A DNA stretch of 64,000 nucleotides from Bradyrhizobium manausense (lineage in GTDB: Bacteria > Pseudomonadota > Alphaproteobacteria > Rhizobiales > Xanthobacteraceae): the NCBI RefSeq assembly GCF_018129685.1, contig NZ_JAFCLG010000008.1, positions 1-64,000 of the forward strand. The letters are read 5' to 3'. Shown one piece after another: positions 17,010 to 25,978 of the stretch. The notes under the pieces were generated by a model. That model was not told where the DNA came from and did no database searches. It saw only the letters and a list, made by a program, of their open reading frames with translations. The position numbers and the translations under genes are program-made. Numbering within the stretch: the stretch's first letter is position 1; each line of letters begins with the position of its first letter.

Positions 17010-17756
17010 ATGGATCAGCAATGTGCGGACACACGTAAGACTACGGTGCCCCGAATTGCAGCGCTTTTGAACGTGCGTCGGGATTCGCAGCGGGATAACC
17101 AGATCAGCGGTGATTCGCCGGCTGGCCCGCACACCGGGCTCGACGAAGCACAAACGAGGCCGGTCGCTCAGGTGGAACACGTCGCCCAATATTTGCGGGA
17201 GGTCTGCGACATCGCACAGGCCTTGCCGGCAGGCGAGATCGAGGCGCTCTGCGACGAGCTCGTGGCCTTGCGCGAGCGCGGCGGCCGGCTGTTCGTCCTC
17301 GGGGTCGGCGGCAGCGCCGCGAATGCGAGTCACGCCGTCAACGACTTCCGCAAGCTCTGCGGTATCGAAGCCTACGCACCAACCGACAACGTCTCGGAAC
17401 TCTCCGCCCGTACCAATGACGAGGGCTGGCCGAGTGTGTTCGTGGAATGGCTGCGGGTCAGCCGCATCGGACCACGCGATGCCATTCTCGTTCTCTCGGT
17501 CGGCGGCGGCAATCTCGAGCGCAATGTCAGCCCCAACATCGTCGCGGCGGTCAAAGCGGCGAAGGCGAAGGACGCGCGCGTGCTTGGCATCGTCGGGCGC
17601 GACGGCGGCTATGCGAAGCAGGCCGGCGACGTCGTCGTCGTGATTCCCACTGCGGCAGAGCAGCGTGTCACGCCGCATGCCGAAGCGTTCCAGGCCGTGG
17701 TCTGGCATTGCCTGGTCTCGCATCCGAAGCTGCAGCGCAGCGCCACCAAATGGTGA
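17010..17756 (+). CDS. SIS-domain sugar isomerase, phosphoheptose isomerase-like
   Basis: A SIS-fold protein of about 248 residues. The phosphate-binding loop is LGVGGSAANASHAVNDF, very like the GNGGSAADAQH loop of GmhA. A second motif is ILVLSVGGGN. GmhA converts sedoheptulose 7-phosphate to D-glycero-D-manno-heptose 7-phosphate. The SIS domain begins only at about residue 55, and the N-terminal region is not conserved-looking. The true start may be the GTG at 17047 or later; no strong ribosome site decides. With the split transketolase downstream, which can make sedoheptulose 7-phosphate, a heptose role is plausible. Confidence 0.75.
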   Translation: MDQQCADTRKTTVPRIAALLNVRRDSQRDNQISGDSPAGPHTGLDEAQTRPVAQVEHVAQYLREVCDIAQALPAGEIEALCDELVALRERGGRLFVLGVGGSAANASHAVNDFRKLCGIEAYAPTDNVSELSARTNDEGWPSVFVEWLRVSRIGPRDAILVLSVGGGNLERNVSPNIVAAVKAAKAKDARVLGIVGRDGGYAKQAGDVVVVIPTAAEQRVTPHAEAFQAVVWHCLVSHPKLQRSATKW

Positions 17757-17921
17757 GGCGCTGGCTTGGGGACTCCGGGAGGGGTAGTGTTGCGTCGTGC
17801 GTGAGTCGTCTGTTTGCGCGAAGCGGAATAGATCCGGCGCAATTGCAGATGGGTGTGACTTGGAGCGCTGGGCCGCGTGAGATGGATCCAGCGGGCAACA
17901 GGCTGAAGGGGCTTACGCAAC

Positions 17922-18692
17922 ATGAACGCACCGAGCATCGACGCGCTCAACATCAAGATCTTCGGTGATGGCGCGGATCTCGCAACGATCCAGCGCACGT
18001 CGCTCGATCCGCGGATCAAGGGTTTCACCACCAATCCCTCGCTGATGCGTGCGGCGGGCGTTGGCGACTACCGCACCTTCGGTTGCGCGGCGCTGCGCAT
18101 GGTACGCGACCGGCCGATCTGCTTCGAGGTGCTGGGCGACGACCTCGCCACCATCACCCACGAAGCCCGTGAGATCGCCTCCTGGGGCCCAAATGTTTAT
18201 GTGAAGCTTCCGGTGACGACCACCCGCGGCGAGTTCTGCGGCCCGGCCATCGCCGATCTGGCGCACGAAGGCGTAAAGGTCAACGTCACTGCCATTCTGA
18301 CGCTGAGCCAGATCGAACGGGTTCGCGACGTGCTCGACGCCACTACGCCGGCGATCGTCTCGGTGTTCGCCGGGCGCATCGCCGACACCGGACGCGATCC
18401 CGTCGCGATGATGTCGGAGGCGCTCGATATCCTGTCGGATCGCCCGGCCGCGCAGCTGCTCTGGGCCAGCCCGCGCGAGCTGCTCAATCTTTTCCAGGCC
18501 GACGCGATCGGCTGCCACATCATCACGCTCTCCGCGGACCTGCTGAAGAAGTTCGACCTGATCGGCAAGGACCTCGACCTCTATTCGCGCGAGACCGTTG
18601 CCATGTTCCGCAATGACGCGCTGGCGGCAGGCTACGAGCTGTCGCCGCGCAAGCCGGCCCGGAAGCGCGTGGTCGGCCGTATCGATCGCTAA
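17922..18692 (+). CDS. Transaldolase-family protein
   Basis: A 256-residue short transaldolase of the TalC/fructose-6-phosphate aldolase group. The Schiff-base lysine is K95 in NVYVKLPVT. Other family segments are KGFTTNPSLM near the N terminus and VSVFAGRIADTG. These enzymes transfer or release a three-carbon dihydroxyacetone unit. It opens a ten-gene operon with a split transketolase, so it probably builds or rearranges a sugar phosphate for the island rather than serving central metabolism. The 165-base upstream gap probably holds the operon promoter, though I see no clear motif there. Confidence 0.85.
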   Translation: MNAPSIDALNIKIFGDGADLATIQRTSLDPRIKGFTTNPSLMRAAGVGDYRTFGCAALRMVRDRPICFEVLGDDLATITHEAREIASWGPNVYVKLPVTTTRGEFCGPAIADLAHEGVKVNVTAILTLSQIERVRDVLDATTPAIVSVFAGRIADTGRDPVAMMSEALDILSDRPAAQLLWASPRELLNLFQADAIGCHIITLSADLLKKFDLIGKDLDLYSRETVAMFRNDALAAGYELSPRKPARKRVVGRIDR

Positions 18693-18707
18693 CGACACCG
18701 GATTGCA

Positions 18708-19700
18708 ATGCTCAAGAACGTCCTCGTCACCGGCGGTGCTGGCTATGTCGGCCATGTCCTGGTCCCGCGCCTGCTTGCCGACGGCTACAACGTCACCGTC
18801 TACGACCTGCTGTTCTTCGGTTCGCGCTTGCCGAACCATCCGAACCTGCGCGTCGAGCAGGGCGACATCCGCGACACGGCCAAGCTTGCGACCTGCCTCA
18901 AAGGGCAGGATGCGGTGCTGCATCTTGCCTGCATCTCCAACGATGCAAGCTTCGAGCTCGACGAGAACCTCTCCAAGACCATCAACTACGACTGCTTCGA
19001 GCCGATGGTGGTCGCCGCACGCAAGGCAGGCGTGAAGCGCTTCGTCTATTGCTCGACGAGCTCGGTCTACGGTGTCAGCGACGCGCCCAACGTGACTGAA
19101 GACCATCCCTTGGTGCCGTTGACGCTCTACAACAAGTTCAAGGGCATGTGCGAGCCGCTGCTGTGGAAGCACAAGGCTGATGACTTCACCTGCGTGACGG
19201 TGCGGCCCGCGACGATCTGCGGCTACAGCCCGCGCACCCGGCTCGACCTCTCCGTCAACATCCTCACCAACCATGCCGTGAACAAAGGTGTCATCACCGT
19301 GTTCGGCGGCAAACAGATGCGGCCCAACCTCCACATCGAGGACATGGTCGACGCCTACCGGCTGATGCTGACCGCGCCGCACGACAAGATCCACGGCGAA
19401 ACCTTCAATATCGGCTTTGAAAACCATTCGATCGCCGATCTCGCCAGCATGGTGAAATCCGTCGTCGAGACCAACGGACGCCGCGACATCGGCATCGTCA
19501 CCACGCCGTCGGATGACAACCGCTCCTACCACGTAAACTCCGACAAGATCCGTCGCGTACTCGGCTATGCACCCGCGCGGACGATCGAGGACGCGATGCG
19601 CGACCTCGCCCGCGCATTCGTCAATCACCTGTTGCCGAACAGCTTTGACGACGACTGGTACTACAACGTCCGCACCATGAAGAAGCTCGGGGCCAGATGA
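18708..19700 (+). CDS. NAD-dependent epimerase/dehydratase (extended SDR)
   Basis: A 330-residue extended short-chain dehydrogenase. The NAD motif is VTGGAGYVGHVLV. The catalytic tyrosine and lysine are in LYNKFKG (YxxxK), preceded by the serine-rich CSTSSVYG. The fold acts on nucleotide sugars (4-epimerase, 4,6-dehydratase or reductase); the exact reaction cannot be read from motifs. It lies 15 bases after the transaldolase gene and overlaps the next SDR gene by four bases (ATGA). Confidence 0.85.
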   Translation: MLKNVLVTGGAGYVGHVLVPRLLADGYNVTVYDLLFFGSRLPNHPNLRVEQGDIRDTAKLATCLKGQDAVLHLACISNDASFELDENLSKTINYDCFEPMVVAARKAGVKRFVYCSTSSVYGVSDAPNVTEDHPLVPLTLYNKFKGMCEPLLWKHKADDFTCVTVRPATICGYSPRTRLDLSVNILTNHAVNKGVITVFGGKQMRPNLHIEDMVDAYRLMLTAPHDKIHGETFNIGFENHSIADLASMVKSVVETNGRRDIGIVTTPSDDNRSYHVNSDKIRRVLGYAPARTIEDAMRDLARAFVNHLLPNSFDDDWYYNVRTMKKLGAR

Positions 19701-20707
19701 GTGCGCGTCCGACCGCACTGGTGACAGGTGGCGCCGGCTTCATTGGCAGCCACATGGTCGAGCTGTTGCTGGCACGGGGCTACCGGGTGCGGGTGATCGA
19801 CAATCTCGTCGGCGGCCGCGAGGCCAATCTCGCCGCGCATGCCGGCAATTCCGATCTCACCTTCGAACGCGCTGACATCCGCGATATGCAGCCGGGCAGC
19901 GCGCTGTTCCGCGATGTTACCCGTGTATTCCACTTCGCCGGCATTGGCGACATCGTGCCCTCGATCGAGTCCCCGCTCGACTATATGTCGGTGAACGTGC
20001 AGGGCACGGCGCAGGTGCTGGAATGTGCGCGCCAAGCCCATGTGCGCAAGCTCGTCTACGCGGCGTCGTCGTCCTGCTACGGGCTGGCAGCGACACCGAC
20101 CCGCGAAGACCATCCGATCTCGCCGCAATATCCGTACGCATTGAGCAAGTACCAGGGTGAGCAGGCGGTGCTGCACTGGCACGCCGTGTACAAGCTCCCG
20201 GTCAATGTCATCCGCATCTTCAATGCCTACGGCACACGCTCGCGCACCTCGGGCGCTTATGGTGCAGTGTTCGGCGTATTCCTGCGGCAGAAGCTCGCCG
20301 GAAAGCCCTTTACGGTCGTCGGCGACGGCAGCCAGACGCGCGACTTTGTCTATGCCAGTGACGTCGCGGACGCCTTTTTGCGCGCCGGCGAAACGGAGCG
20401 GAGCGGCGAAATCTGGAACCTCGGCGCTGGCAATCCGCAATCGGTCAATCATCTGGTCGCCCTGCTCGGCGGCCCGGTGATCCATATCCCGAAGCGACCG
20501 GGCGAGCCGGATTGCACCTTTGCCGATATCGGAAAAATCCGCCGCGGGCTCGGCTGGGAGCCGAAGGTGAGCTTCGAAGAAGGCGTCCGCCGGATCCTCG
20601 CCGAGATCGACTATTGGCGCGATGCGCCGCTCTGGAACCCGGAGACCATTGCCGCCGCGACATCGGCGTGGTTCAACGCTCTGGCGGCCAAGGGAGCGCC
20701 GGCATGA
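19697..20707 (+). CDS. NAD-dependent epimerase/dehydratase (extended SDR), GalE-like
   Basis: A 336-residue extended SDR. Motifs are VTGGAGFIGSHMVELLL, DNLVGGRE, ASSSCYG and the catalytic PYALSKYQGE. NAYGTRSRTSGAY and VGDGSQTRDFVY place it near UDP-glucose 4-epimerases and related sugar-nucleotide epimerases. It overlaps both neighbours by four bases, showing tight coupling between the first SDR gene and the kinase/nucleotidyltransferase gene. Together the SDR genes suggest at least two stereochemical or redox changes on the activated sugar. Confidence 0.87.
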   Translation: MSARPTALVTGGAGFIGSHMVELLLARGYRVRVIDNLVGGREANLAAHAGNSDLTFERADIRDMQPGSALFRDVTRVFHFAGIGDIVPSIESPLDYMSVNVQGTAQVLECARQAHVRKLVYAASSSCYGLAATPTREDHPISPQYPYALSKYQGEQAVLHWHAVYKLPVNVIRIFNAYGTRSRTSGAYGAVFGVFLRQKLAGKPFTVVGDGSQTRDFVYASDVADAFLRAGETERSGEIWNLGAGNPQSVNHLVALLGGPVIHIPKRPGEPDCTFADIGKIRRGLGWEPKVSFEEGVRRILAEIDYWRDAPLWNPETIAAATSAWFNALAAKGAPA

Positions 20708-22263
20708 TGGACGATGCGACGCATCGCATGGTGAGCCACAAGCTGAAGAGCGCGGCCGAGATTGCCGCGCTGATCGGCCGCCGTCCGCGTGCCCGCAAGG
20801 TCATCATGTGCCACGGCACGTTCGACGTCGTCCATCCCGGCCATGTCCGCCATCTGCTGTACGCCAAGAGCAAGGGCGACATCCTGATCGCCAGCCTGAC
20901 GGCGGACGCGCATATCTTGAAAGCCAATTTTCGGCCGTTCGTGCCGCAGGAGCTTCGCGCTTTCAATCTCGCGGCGCTCGAGGCCGTCGATTACGTGATG
21001 ATCGACCCGAAGCCGACGCCGATCGACAACATCCGCCTGATCGAGCCCGACATCTTCGCCAAGGGGTACGAGTACACTGCGGCCGGCCTGCATCCGCGTA
21101 CCGCCGAGGAGAAGGAAACGGTTGAGGCCTATGGCGGCGAGCTGATCTTCACGCCCGGCGATATCGTGTTCTCGTCCTCGCAGATCATCGAGACGTCACC
21201 GCCTTCGATCGCGACCGAAAAGCTCCTGACGCTGCTCTATGCCGAGCATCTCGATTTCGACAGCCTGCGCGGCGTGCTCGACCGCTTCCACGACCTGCGC
21301 GTTCACGTGATTGGCGACACCATCGTCGACACCTACACGCGATGCGCCGTGATCGGTGGCGGCACAAAGACGCCGACCATGAGCGTGCGCTTCGAGGAGA
21401 AGCAGGACTTCGTCGGCGGCGCCGGCATCGTCGCCAAGCATCTCGCCAGCGCCGGCACGCAGGTGACCTTCTCCACCGTGCTCGGCGACGACGTGACCGG
21501 CGAATTCGTCAAGCGCGACCTCGGCGCCACCAATATCGATTTCCACGCGATCGTCGATCCGAACCGGCCGACGACCAACAAGGACGTCATCGTCGCCGCG
21601 GGCCATCACCTCCTCAAGGTCGACCGCGTCGACAACCGGCCGATCGCCGAGCGCATCCTCCGCACGCTGGTCGATCGTATCGCGTCGGTGCCCGCCGACA
21701 TCGTCGTGTTTACGGATTTCCGCCACGGCATCTTCAACCGCGATACGATTCCGCACCTGGTCAAGGCGATCCCGAAGACCGCATTCCGGGTCGCCGATTC
21801 ACAGGTCGCGAGCCGTTGGGGCAACATCCTCGAATTCCAAGGGTTTGACCTCATAACGCCGAACGAACGCGAGGCGCGTTTCGCGCTCGGCGACCAGGAT
21901 TCGGTGGTGCGCCCGCTCGGCACCGAGCTGTACCGCCAGGCGCATTGCAAGACGCTGCTGCTCAAGCTCGGACCACGCGGCCTGATGGCCTTCCGGGGCG
22001 AGCCCAAGAGCGACGAGGACGTCCGCTCCTTCTTCGTGGTTGACAGCTTTGCCGACAATGTCGTCGATGCGGTCGGCTCCGGCGATGCGCTGCTTGCCTA
22101 TGCTGCACCGGCCATGTATCTCACCGGTAACGCGGTCGTCGCGGCCGTGCTCGGCTCGCTCTCCGCCGCGGTCGCCTGCGAACACCAGGGCAACGTGCCG
22201 ACCGCGCCGAACGACATCCTCGACAAGATCGACCGTCTCGAGCGCCAAGCGCAGTACCGCTGA
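20704..22263 (+). CDS. Bifunctional sugar nucleotidyltransferase/kinase in reversed HldE order
   Basis: A 519-residue fusion. Residues about 30-170 form a cytidylyltransferase-type domain (GTFDVVHPGHVRH at 38-50). Residues about 190-519 form a PfkB/ribokinase-type kinase (GGAGIVAKHLASAG, GSGD at 458-461, with D461 the catalytic base). E. coli HldE has kinase first and adenylyltransferase second; here the order is opposite. By analogy it phosphorylates C1 of a heptose 7-phosphate and, after GmhB-like dephosphorylation, transfers a nucleotide. It could instead act on another higher-carbon sugar. The start at 20704 gives a four-base overlap with the upstream gene. Confidence 0.87.
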   Translation: MMDDATHRMVSHKLKSAAEIAALIGRRPRARKVIMCHGTFDVVHPGHVRHLLYAKSKGDILIASLTADAHILKANFRPFVPQELRAFNLAALEAVDYVMIDPKPTPIDNIRLIEPDIFAKGYEYTAAGLHPRTAEEKETVEAYGGELIFTPGDIVFSSSQIIETSPPSIATEKLLTLLYAEHLDFDSLRGVLDRFHDLRVHVIGDTIVDTYTRCAVIGGGTKTPTMSVRFEEKQDFVGGAGIVAKHLASAGTQVTFSTVLGDDVTGEFVKRDLGATNIDFHAIVDPNRPTTNKDVIVAAGHHLLKVDRVDNRPIAERILRTLVDRIASVPADIVVFTDFRHGIFNRDTIPHLVKAIPKTAFRVADSQVASRWGNILEFQGFDLITPNEREARFALGDQDSVVRPLGTELYRQAHCKTLLLKLGPRGLMAFRGEPKSDEDVRSFFVVDSFADNVVDAVGSGDALLAYAAPAMYLTGNAVVAAVLGSLSAAVACEHQGNVPTAPNDILDKIDRLERQAQYR

Positions 22264-22270
22264 GGACGCG

Positions 22271-23200
22271 ATGAAAGTCATCGTCGTCGGGTACGGGGTT
22301 CAGGGCCACAAGCGGTTCAAGGTCGCAAGCGAAGATGCCGTCGGCATCGTTGATCCCGTCGCGCCGGAGGCGAACTGGCAGCGCCTTGAAGATGTCCCCG
22401 TCGACCGCTTCGACGCGGCCATCGTCTGCACGCCGGATGCGCCCAAGATCGAACTGCTGCGCTATCTTCTCGAACGCGGCAAGCACGCGCTGGTGGAGAA
22501 GCCGCTGTTTGCTGCAGATGGCGACGATCTTGGCGCGCTGGAAGCGCTCGCCCGCCGCACCGGCGTCCTGTGCGTCACCGCCTACAATCATCGTTTCGAG
22601 CCGCATTTCGTGCGGATGCGCGAACTGCTGCAGTCCGGCCGGCTCGGCGCCGTCTATCGCTGCCGCATGTTCTACGGCAACGGCACTGCGCGGCTGGTGC
22701 GCAACTCGGCCTGGCGCGACACCGGCGACGGTGTCCTCGGCGATCTCGGCTCGCATCTGCTCGACACCGTGCGCTTCTGGTTCGGCGACGTCGCCGATCA
22801 CTTCCGCATCGTCTCGGCGGAGCGGTTCGAGAACCGCGCGCCGGACCACGTGGTGATCGCTGCCGCGGGGCGGCCGCAGATCGAGCTCGAGATGACACTG
22901 CTGTCGTGGCGCAACCATTTCACCTGCGACATCTTCGCCGAGAATGGCTCGGCGCACATCGAATCGCTTTGCAAATGGGGCCCGAGCAGCTTGATTCACC
23001 GCACCCGCGTGCTGCCGAGCGGCCGCCCGCCGGAAGTCACCGAGATCCTGGTGCAGGATGACCCGACCTGGGCGCTTGAATATTCCCACTTCAAACAGCT
23101 CTGCGCAGCACGCGCGGAGACCGACCTCTCAAATGACGTCTGGCTGCATCGCGCACTGACGCGACTCGGCCGGGCAATTCAGTCGGGGAGCGCCGCATGA
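22271..23200 (+). CDS. Gfo/Idh/MocA-family oxidoreductase
   Basis: A 309-residue NAD(P)-dependent oxidoreductase. The N-terminal Rossmann motif is VVGYGVQGHKR, the family's catalytic EKP motif appears as VEKPLF, and the C-terminal sheet domain begins near residue 120. The family includes inositol 2-dehydrogenase, glucose-fructose oxidoreductase and sugar-nucleotide 3-oxidases. It starts seven bases after the kinase/nucleotidyltransferase gene and overlaps the dehydrogenase-like gene by four bases. Substrate is unknown; a ketone-forming or ketone-reducing step on the activated sugar is likely. The ATG at 22271 is chosen because the Rossmann motif starts there. Confidence 0.85.
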   Translation: MKVIVVGYGVQGHKRFKVASEDAVGIVDPVAPEANWQRLEDVPVDRFDAAIVCTPDAPKIELLRYLLERGKHALVEKPLFAADGDDLGALEALARRTGVLCVTAYNHRFEPHFVRMRELLQSGRLGAVYRCRMFYGNGTARLVRNSAWRDTGDGVLGDLGSHLLDTVRFWFGDVADHFRIVSAERFENRAPDHVVIAAAGRPQIELEMTLLSWRNHFTCDIFAENGSAHIESLCKWGPSSLIHRTRVLPSGRPPEVTEILVQDDPTWALEYSHFKQLCAARAETDLSNDVWLHRALTRLGRAIQSGSAA

Positions 23201-24471
23201 CCCGGCCACTTGTCGCCTATGCCGGCATGACCCATCTGGGCCTTTGCTCGGCGATCGCCGCTGCCGCTAAGGGCTTTGCGACACTTGGCTTCGATGCGGA
23301 TGCGCGCATGGTTGGGCGCATCGCTGTAGGCGATCTGCCGGTGCGCGAGCCCGGGCTCGACGAGCTCCTGCGCACAAACCGCGATCACATCAATTTCTCC
23401 GCCGACGCCGCAGCGCTGCGTGCATGCGACCTCGTCTATGTCGCACCCGACGTGCCGACCGATGGCGCCGGCGTCAGCGACCTCAGCGGCATCGACGCGC
23501 TGCTCGACAACGTGCTCGCCAACACGCGTGACGATGCCGTCATCGTCATCCTCAGCCAGGTGCCGCCCGGCTTTACCCGGGCCCGGCAGCATCCCGGCCG
23601 CATCATTCTCTATCAGGTCGAGACGCTGGTGTTCGGCCGCGCCGTCGAGCGTGCGACGAAGCCCGAGCGCTTCATCCTCGGCTGCCTCGATCCGGATGCG
23701 CAATTGCCCGCCGCGTGGCGGAGCTTCCTCGAGTCGTTCGGCTGCCCATTGCTGCCGATGCGGCTTGAAAGCGCCGAGCTTGCCAAGATCTCCATCAACT
23801 GTGCTCTGGCGGCGTCGATCACGACCGCCAACACGCTCGCAGAGCTCTGCGAGCGTGTCGGCGCCGACTGGTCGGAGATCGCGCCGGCGTTGAAGCTCGA
23901 CGCCCGTATTGGCCCCTCCGCCTATCTGGCTCCGGGACTTGGGCTTGCCGGGGGCAATATCGAGCGCGACCTCGCCACCGTGATGCGGCTATCCGACCAG
24001 CACGGCACCGATGCCGGCATGATCCGTGCCATCGTCGCAAACAGCGTCCATCGCAAGGACTGGGCGCTGCGGGAGTTGCATGAGGCGCTGCTGGCGAGAA
24101 CATCGCATGCCCGGATCGGCGTGCTCGGCCTCGCCTACAAGGAGAACACCCACTCCGTGAAGAATTCGGCAGCACTGGCGCTGATCGCGCAGCTCGCGCC
24201 ATGGCCGATGCGCGCGTTCGATCCGGCCGTTCCGGTCTCCGCCGCGCAGCATCCGAACCTGACGGCCGCATCCAGCGCACTCGAAGCCGCACGCGACGTC
24301 GATGCGCTCGCGATCATGACACCCTGGCCGGAATTCCGTGAACTCCTGCCCGCCGATCTTGCGCGCCTCATGCGCGGGCGGCTGATGCTCGACCCCTACC
24401 GCGTGCTCGATGCCACCGCCGCGCGCGCGGCCGGGCTGGATTATCGCACGCTTGGTGCGCGAGCGTGGTGA
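23197..24471 (+). CDS. UDP-sugar dehydrogenase homologue lacking the catalytic cysteine
   Basis: A 424-residue protein with the layout of UDP-glucose/GDP-mannose dehydrogenases: N-terminal NAD domain, central helical domain and C-terminal UDP domain (LGLAYKENTHSVKNS). The catalytic lysine region is kept (AELAKISINCALA, K197 and N201). The signature loop GFGGSCFxKD is changed to GLAGGNIERD, putting asparagine at 254 in the cysteine position. The N-terminal GxGYVGL motif is also altered (YAGMTHLGLC). Normal four-electron oxidation to an acid needs that cysteine, so this protein probably stops at a two-electron step or does other chemistry. It is intact and lies within a tight operon, so it is not a simple pseudogene. 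Confidence 0.82.
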   Translation: MTRPLVAYAGMTHLGLCSAIAAAAKGFATLGFDADARMVGRIAVGDLPVREPGLDELLRTNRDHINFSADAAALRACDLVYVAPDVPTDGAGVSDLSGIDALLDNVLANTRDDAVIVILSQVPPGFTRARQHPGRIILYQVETLVFGRAVERATKPERFILGCLDPDAQLPAAWRSFLESFGCPLLPMRLESAELAKISINCALAASITTANTLAELCERVGADWSEIAPALKLDARIGPSAYLAPGLGLAGGNIERDLATVMRLSDQHGTDAGMIRAIVANSVHRKDWALRELHEALLARTSHARIGVLGLAYKENTHSVKNSAALALIAQLAPWPMRAFDPAVPVSAAQHPNLTAASSALEAARDVDALAIMTPWPEFRELLPADLARLMRGRLMLDPYRVLDATAARAAGLDYRTLGARAW

Positions 24472-24481
24472 CACGAACTGG

Positions 24482-25147
24482 ATGATGCCGATGACCGAGG
24501 TAAACCTGCTCTCGAAACTGCCGCGCGGCAAGCGCAATCTCTCCGCGCGCGCCACTGCCAAGACCGAGGAGCATGTCCGCATCTCGCGCGAATATGGCGA
24601 GACCTATTTCGACGGCCCGCGCGAATATGGCTATGGCGGCTATCGCTATGACGGCCGCTGGGTGCCGGTGGCGCGGGACTTCATCGCGCATTTCTCCCTC
24701 GAGCCTGGCGACCGCGTGCTCGATATCGGTTGCGCCAAGGGTTTTCTGGTCAAGGATTTCATGATCGCATGTCCGGGACTGGAAGCGTTCGGCCTCGACA
24801 TCTCCCGCTACGCCCTGATGCATTGCGAGGCGGAGACGATCGGCCGCCTTCACCTCGGCAACGCGCTCGAGCTGCCGTTCCCCGACAACAGCTTCAAGGC
24901 TGCCATCTCGCTCAACACGATTCACAATCTCGACCGCGCCGGCTGCCTTCAGGCGCTGAAGGAAATCCAGCGCGTTTCGGGCGGACGAGCCTTCGTGCAG
25001 GTCGATTCCTATCGCACGGCGGAGCAGAAGGCGGTCTTCGAGGAGTGGGTGCTGACCGCCCGCTTCCACGACTTTCCCCAGGGCTGGATCGCGCTGTTTG
25101 GCGAAGCCGGCTATACCGGCGATTATTTCTGGACGATTATCGAGTAG
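24482..25147 (+). CDS. Class I SAM-dependent methyltransferase
   Basis: A 221-residue protein. SAM motif I is VLDIGCAKGFLVKDF, the acidic loop is FGLDISRYAL, and a later motif is ALELPFPDNSFKAAISLN, the standard class I order. The YGYGGYRYDG segment before the SAM domain is unusual and rich in Tyr and Gly. The start could be ATG 24482, 24485 or 24491; an upstream frame opening inside the previous gene looks non-coding. It lies ten bases after the dehydrogenase-like gene and 15 before the transketolase pair. The substrate is presumably a sugar intermediate. Confidence 0.8.
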   Translation: MMPMTEVNLLSKLPRGKRNLSARATAKTEEHVRISREYGETYFDGPREYGYGGYRYDGRWVPVARDFIAHFSLEPGDRVLDIGCAKGFLVKDFMIACPGLEAFGLDISRYALMHCEAETIGRLHLGNALELPFPDNSFKAAISLNTIHNLDRAGCLQALKEIQRVSGGRAFVQVDSYRTAEQKAVFEEWVLTARFHDFPQGWIALFGEAGYTGDYFWTIIE

Positions 25148-25162
25148 GACGAGGACGCTGTC

Positions 25163-25978
25163 ATGACTCAAGCCAGCTTCGACCCAAAAGCGGCGCGATC
25201 CCGCTGCCAGGGCTACCGCCGGCGCATCCTCGACATCTCGCAGCGCGTCTCGGCCCTGCACATCGGCGGCGCCTTCTCCTGCACCGAGATCGTCGACGCC
25301 ATCTACAATGATCTGATGCGCAAGCCCGGCCTGTCGTCGCCCGACACCTTCCTGATGTCGAAGGGCCATGGCTGCATGATCCAGTACGTCGTGCTGGAAT
25401 CTCTCGGCGTGCTCACGCGGGCCGACCTCGACGCCTATTGCACGCCACACGGCCGCCTCGGCGTGCATCCCGATTACGGCAATCCCGGCATCGAGGCCTC
25501 GACCGGCTCGCTGGGCCATGGCCTTTCGATGGTGGTGGGCATGGCGCTCGCCGAGCGAGGCAAGCGTCGCGACGGCGTGATCTACACCGTGCTCAGCGAC
25601 GGCGAGACCCAGGAAGGATCGACCTGGGAAGCGGTGCTGATGGCGTCCTCGCTGAAGCTGACCAACATCGTCGCCTTCATCGACAACAACGACTTCCAGA
25701 GTCTCGGACGCACGTCCGAGACTCACCCCTCGCTTTATCCGCTGGCTGCGAAGTTCGACGCCTTCGGCTGGGAGACCGCCGAGATCGACGGCCATGATTC
25801 GGCGGCGATCGTCCGCGCGGTGACGACACGCAAGGGCGACCGGCCGCTGATGGTTGTGGCGCGCACCACCAAGGGCAAGGGCGTCAGCTACATGGAAAAC
25901 GCGCCGATCTGGCACTATCGGGCGCCGAACAAGGACGAGTACGCCCAGGCGCTTCGCGAGTTGGAGACACAGGCGTGA
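25163..25978 (+). CDS. Transketolase, N-terminal subunit
   Basis: A 271-residue thiamine-diphosphate-binding half of a split transketolase. The cofactor motif runs from SDGETQEGSTWEA to IDNNDFQSLG. Other segments are MSKGHGCM and GHGLSMVVGMAL. It supplies the pyrophosphate-binding domain; the pyrimidine-binding domain is the next gene, overlapping by four bases. Transketolase moves a two-carbon ketol unit between sugar phosphates and can yield sedoheptulose 7-phosphate. Its place in a sugar-nucleotide operon points to a dedicated biosynthetic role. Confidence 0.92.
   Translation: MTQASFDPKAARSRCQGYRRRILDISQRVSALHIGGAFSCTEIVDAIYNDLMRKPGLSSPDTFLMSKGHGCMIQYVVLESLGVLTRADLDAYCTPHGRLGVHPDYGNPGIEASTGSLGHGLSMVVGMALAERGKRRDGVIYTVLSDGETQEGSTWEAVLMASSLKLTNIVAFIDNNDFQSLGRTSETHPSLYPLAAKFDAFGWETAEIDGHDSAAIVRAVTTRKGDRPLMVVARTTKGKGVSYMENAPIWHYRAPNKDEYAQALRELETQA

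Noticed and set aside
17913..19718. Minus-strand frame of 601 codons opposite the transaldolase and epimerase genes
   Set aside because: Long only because GC-rich codon use removes stops; residues are His/Asp/Arg-rich without domain signatures, while the plus strand has clear catalytic motifs.
23197..24471. Reading the dehydrogenase-like gene as a decayed pseudogene
   Set aside because: The frame is full length, overlaps its upstream neighbour by four bases and keeps the other signature regions, so altered function is likelier than decay.
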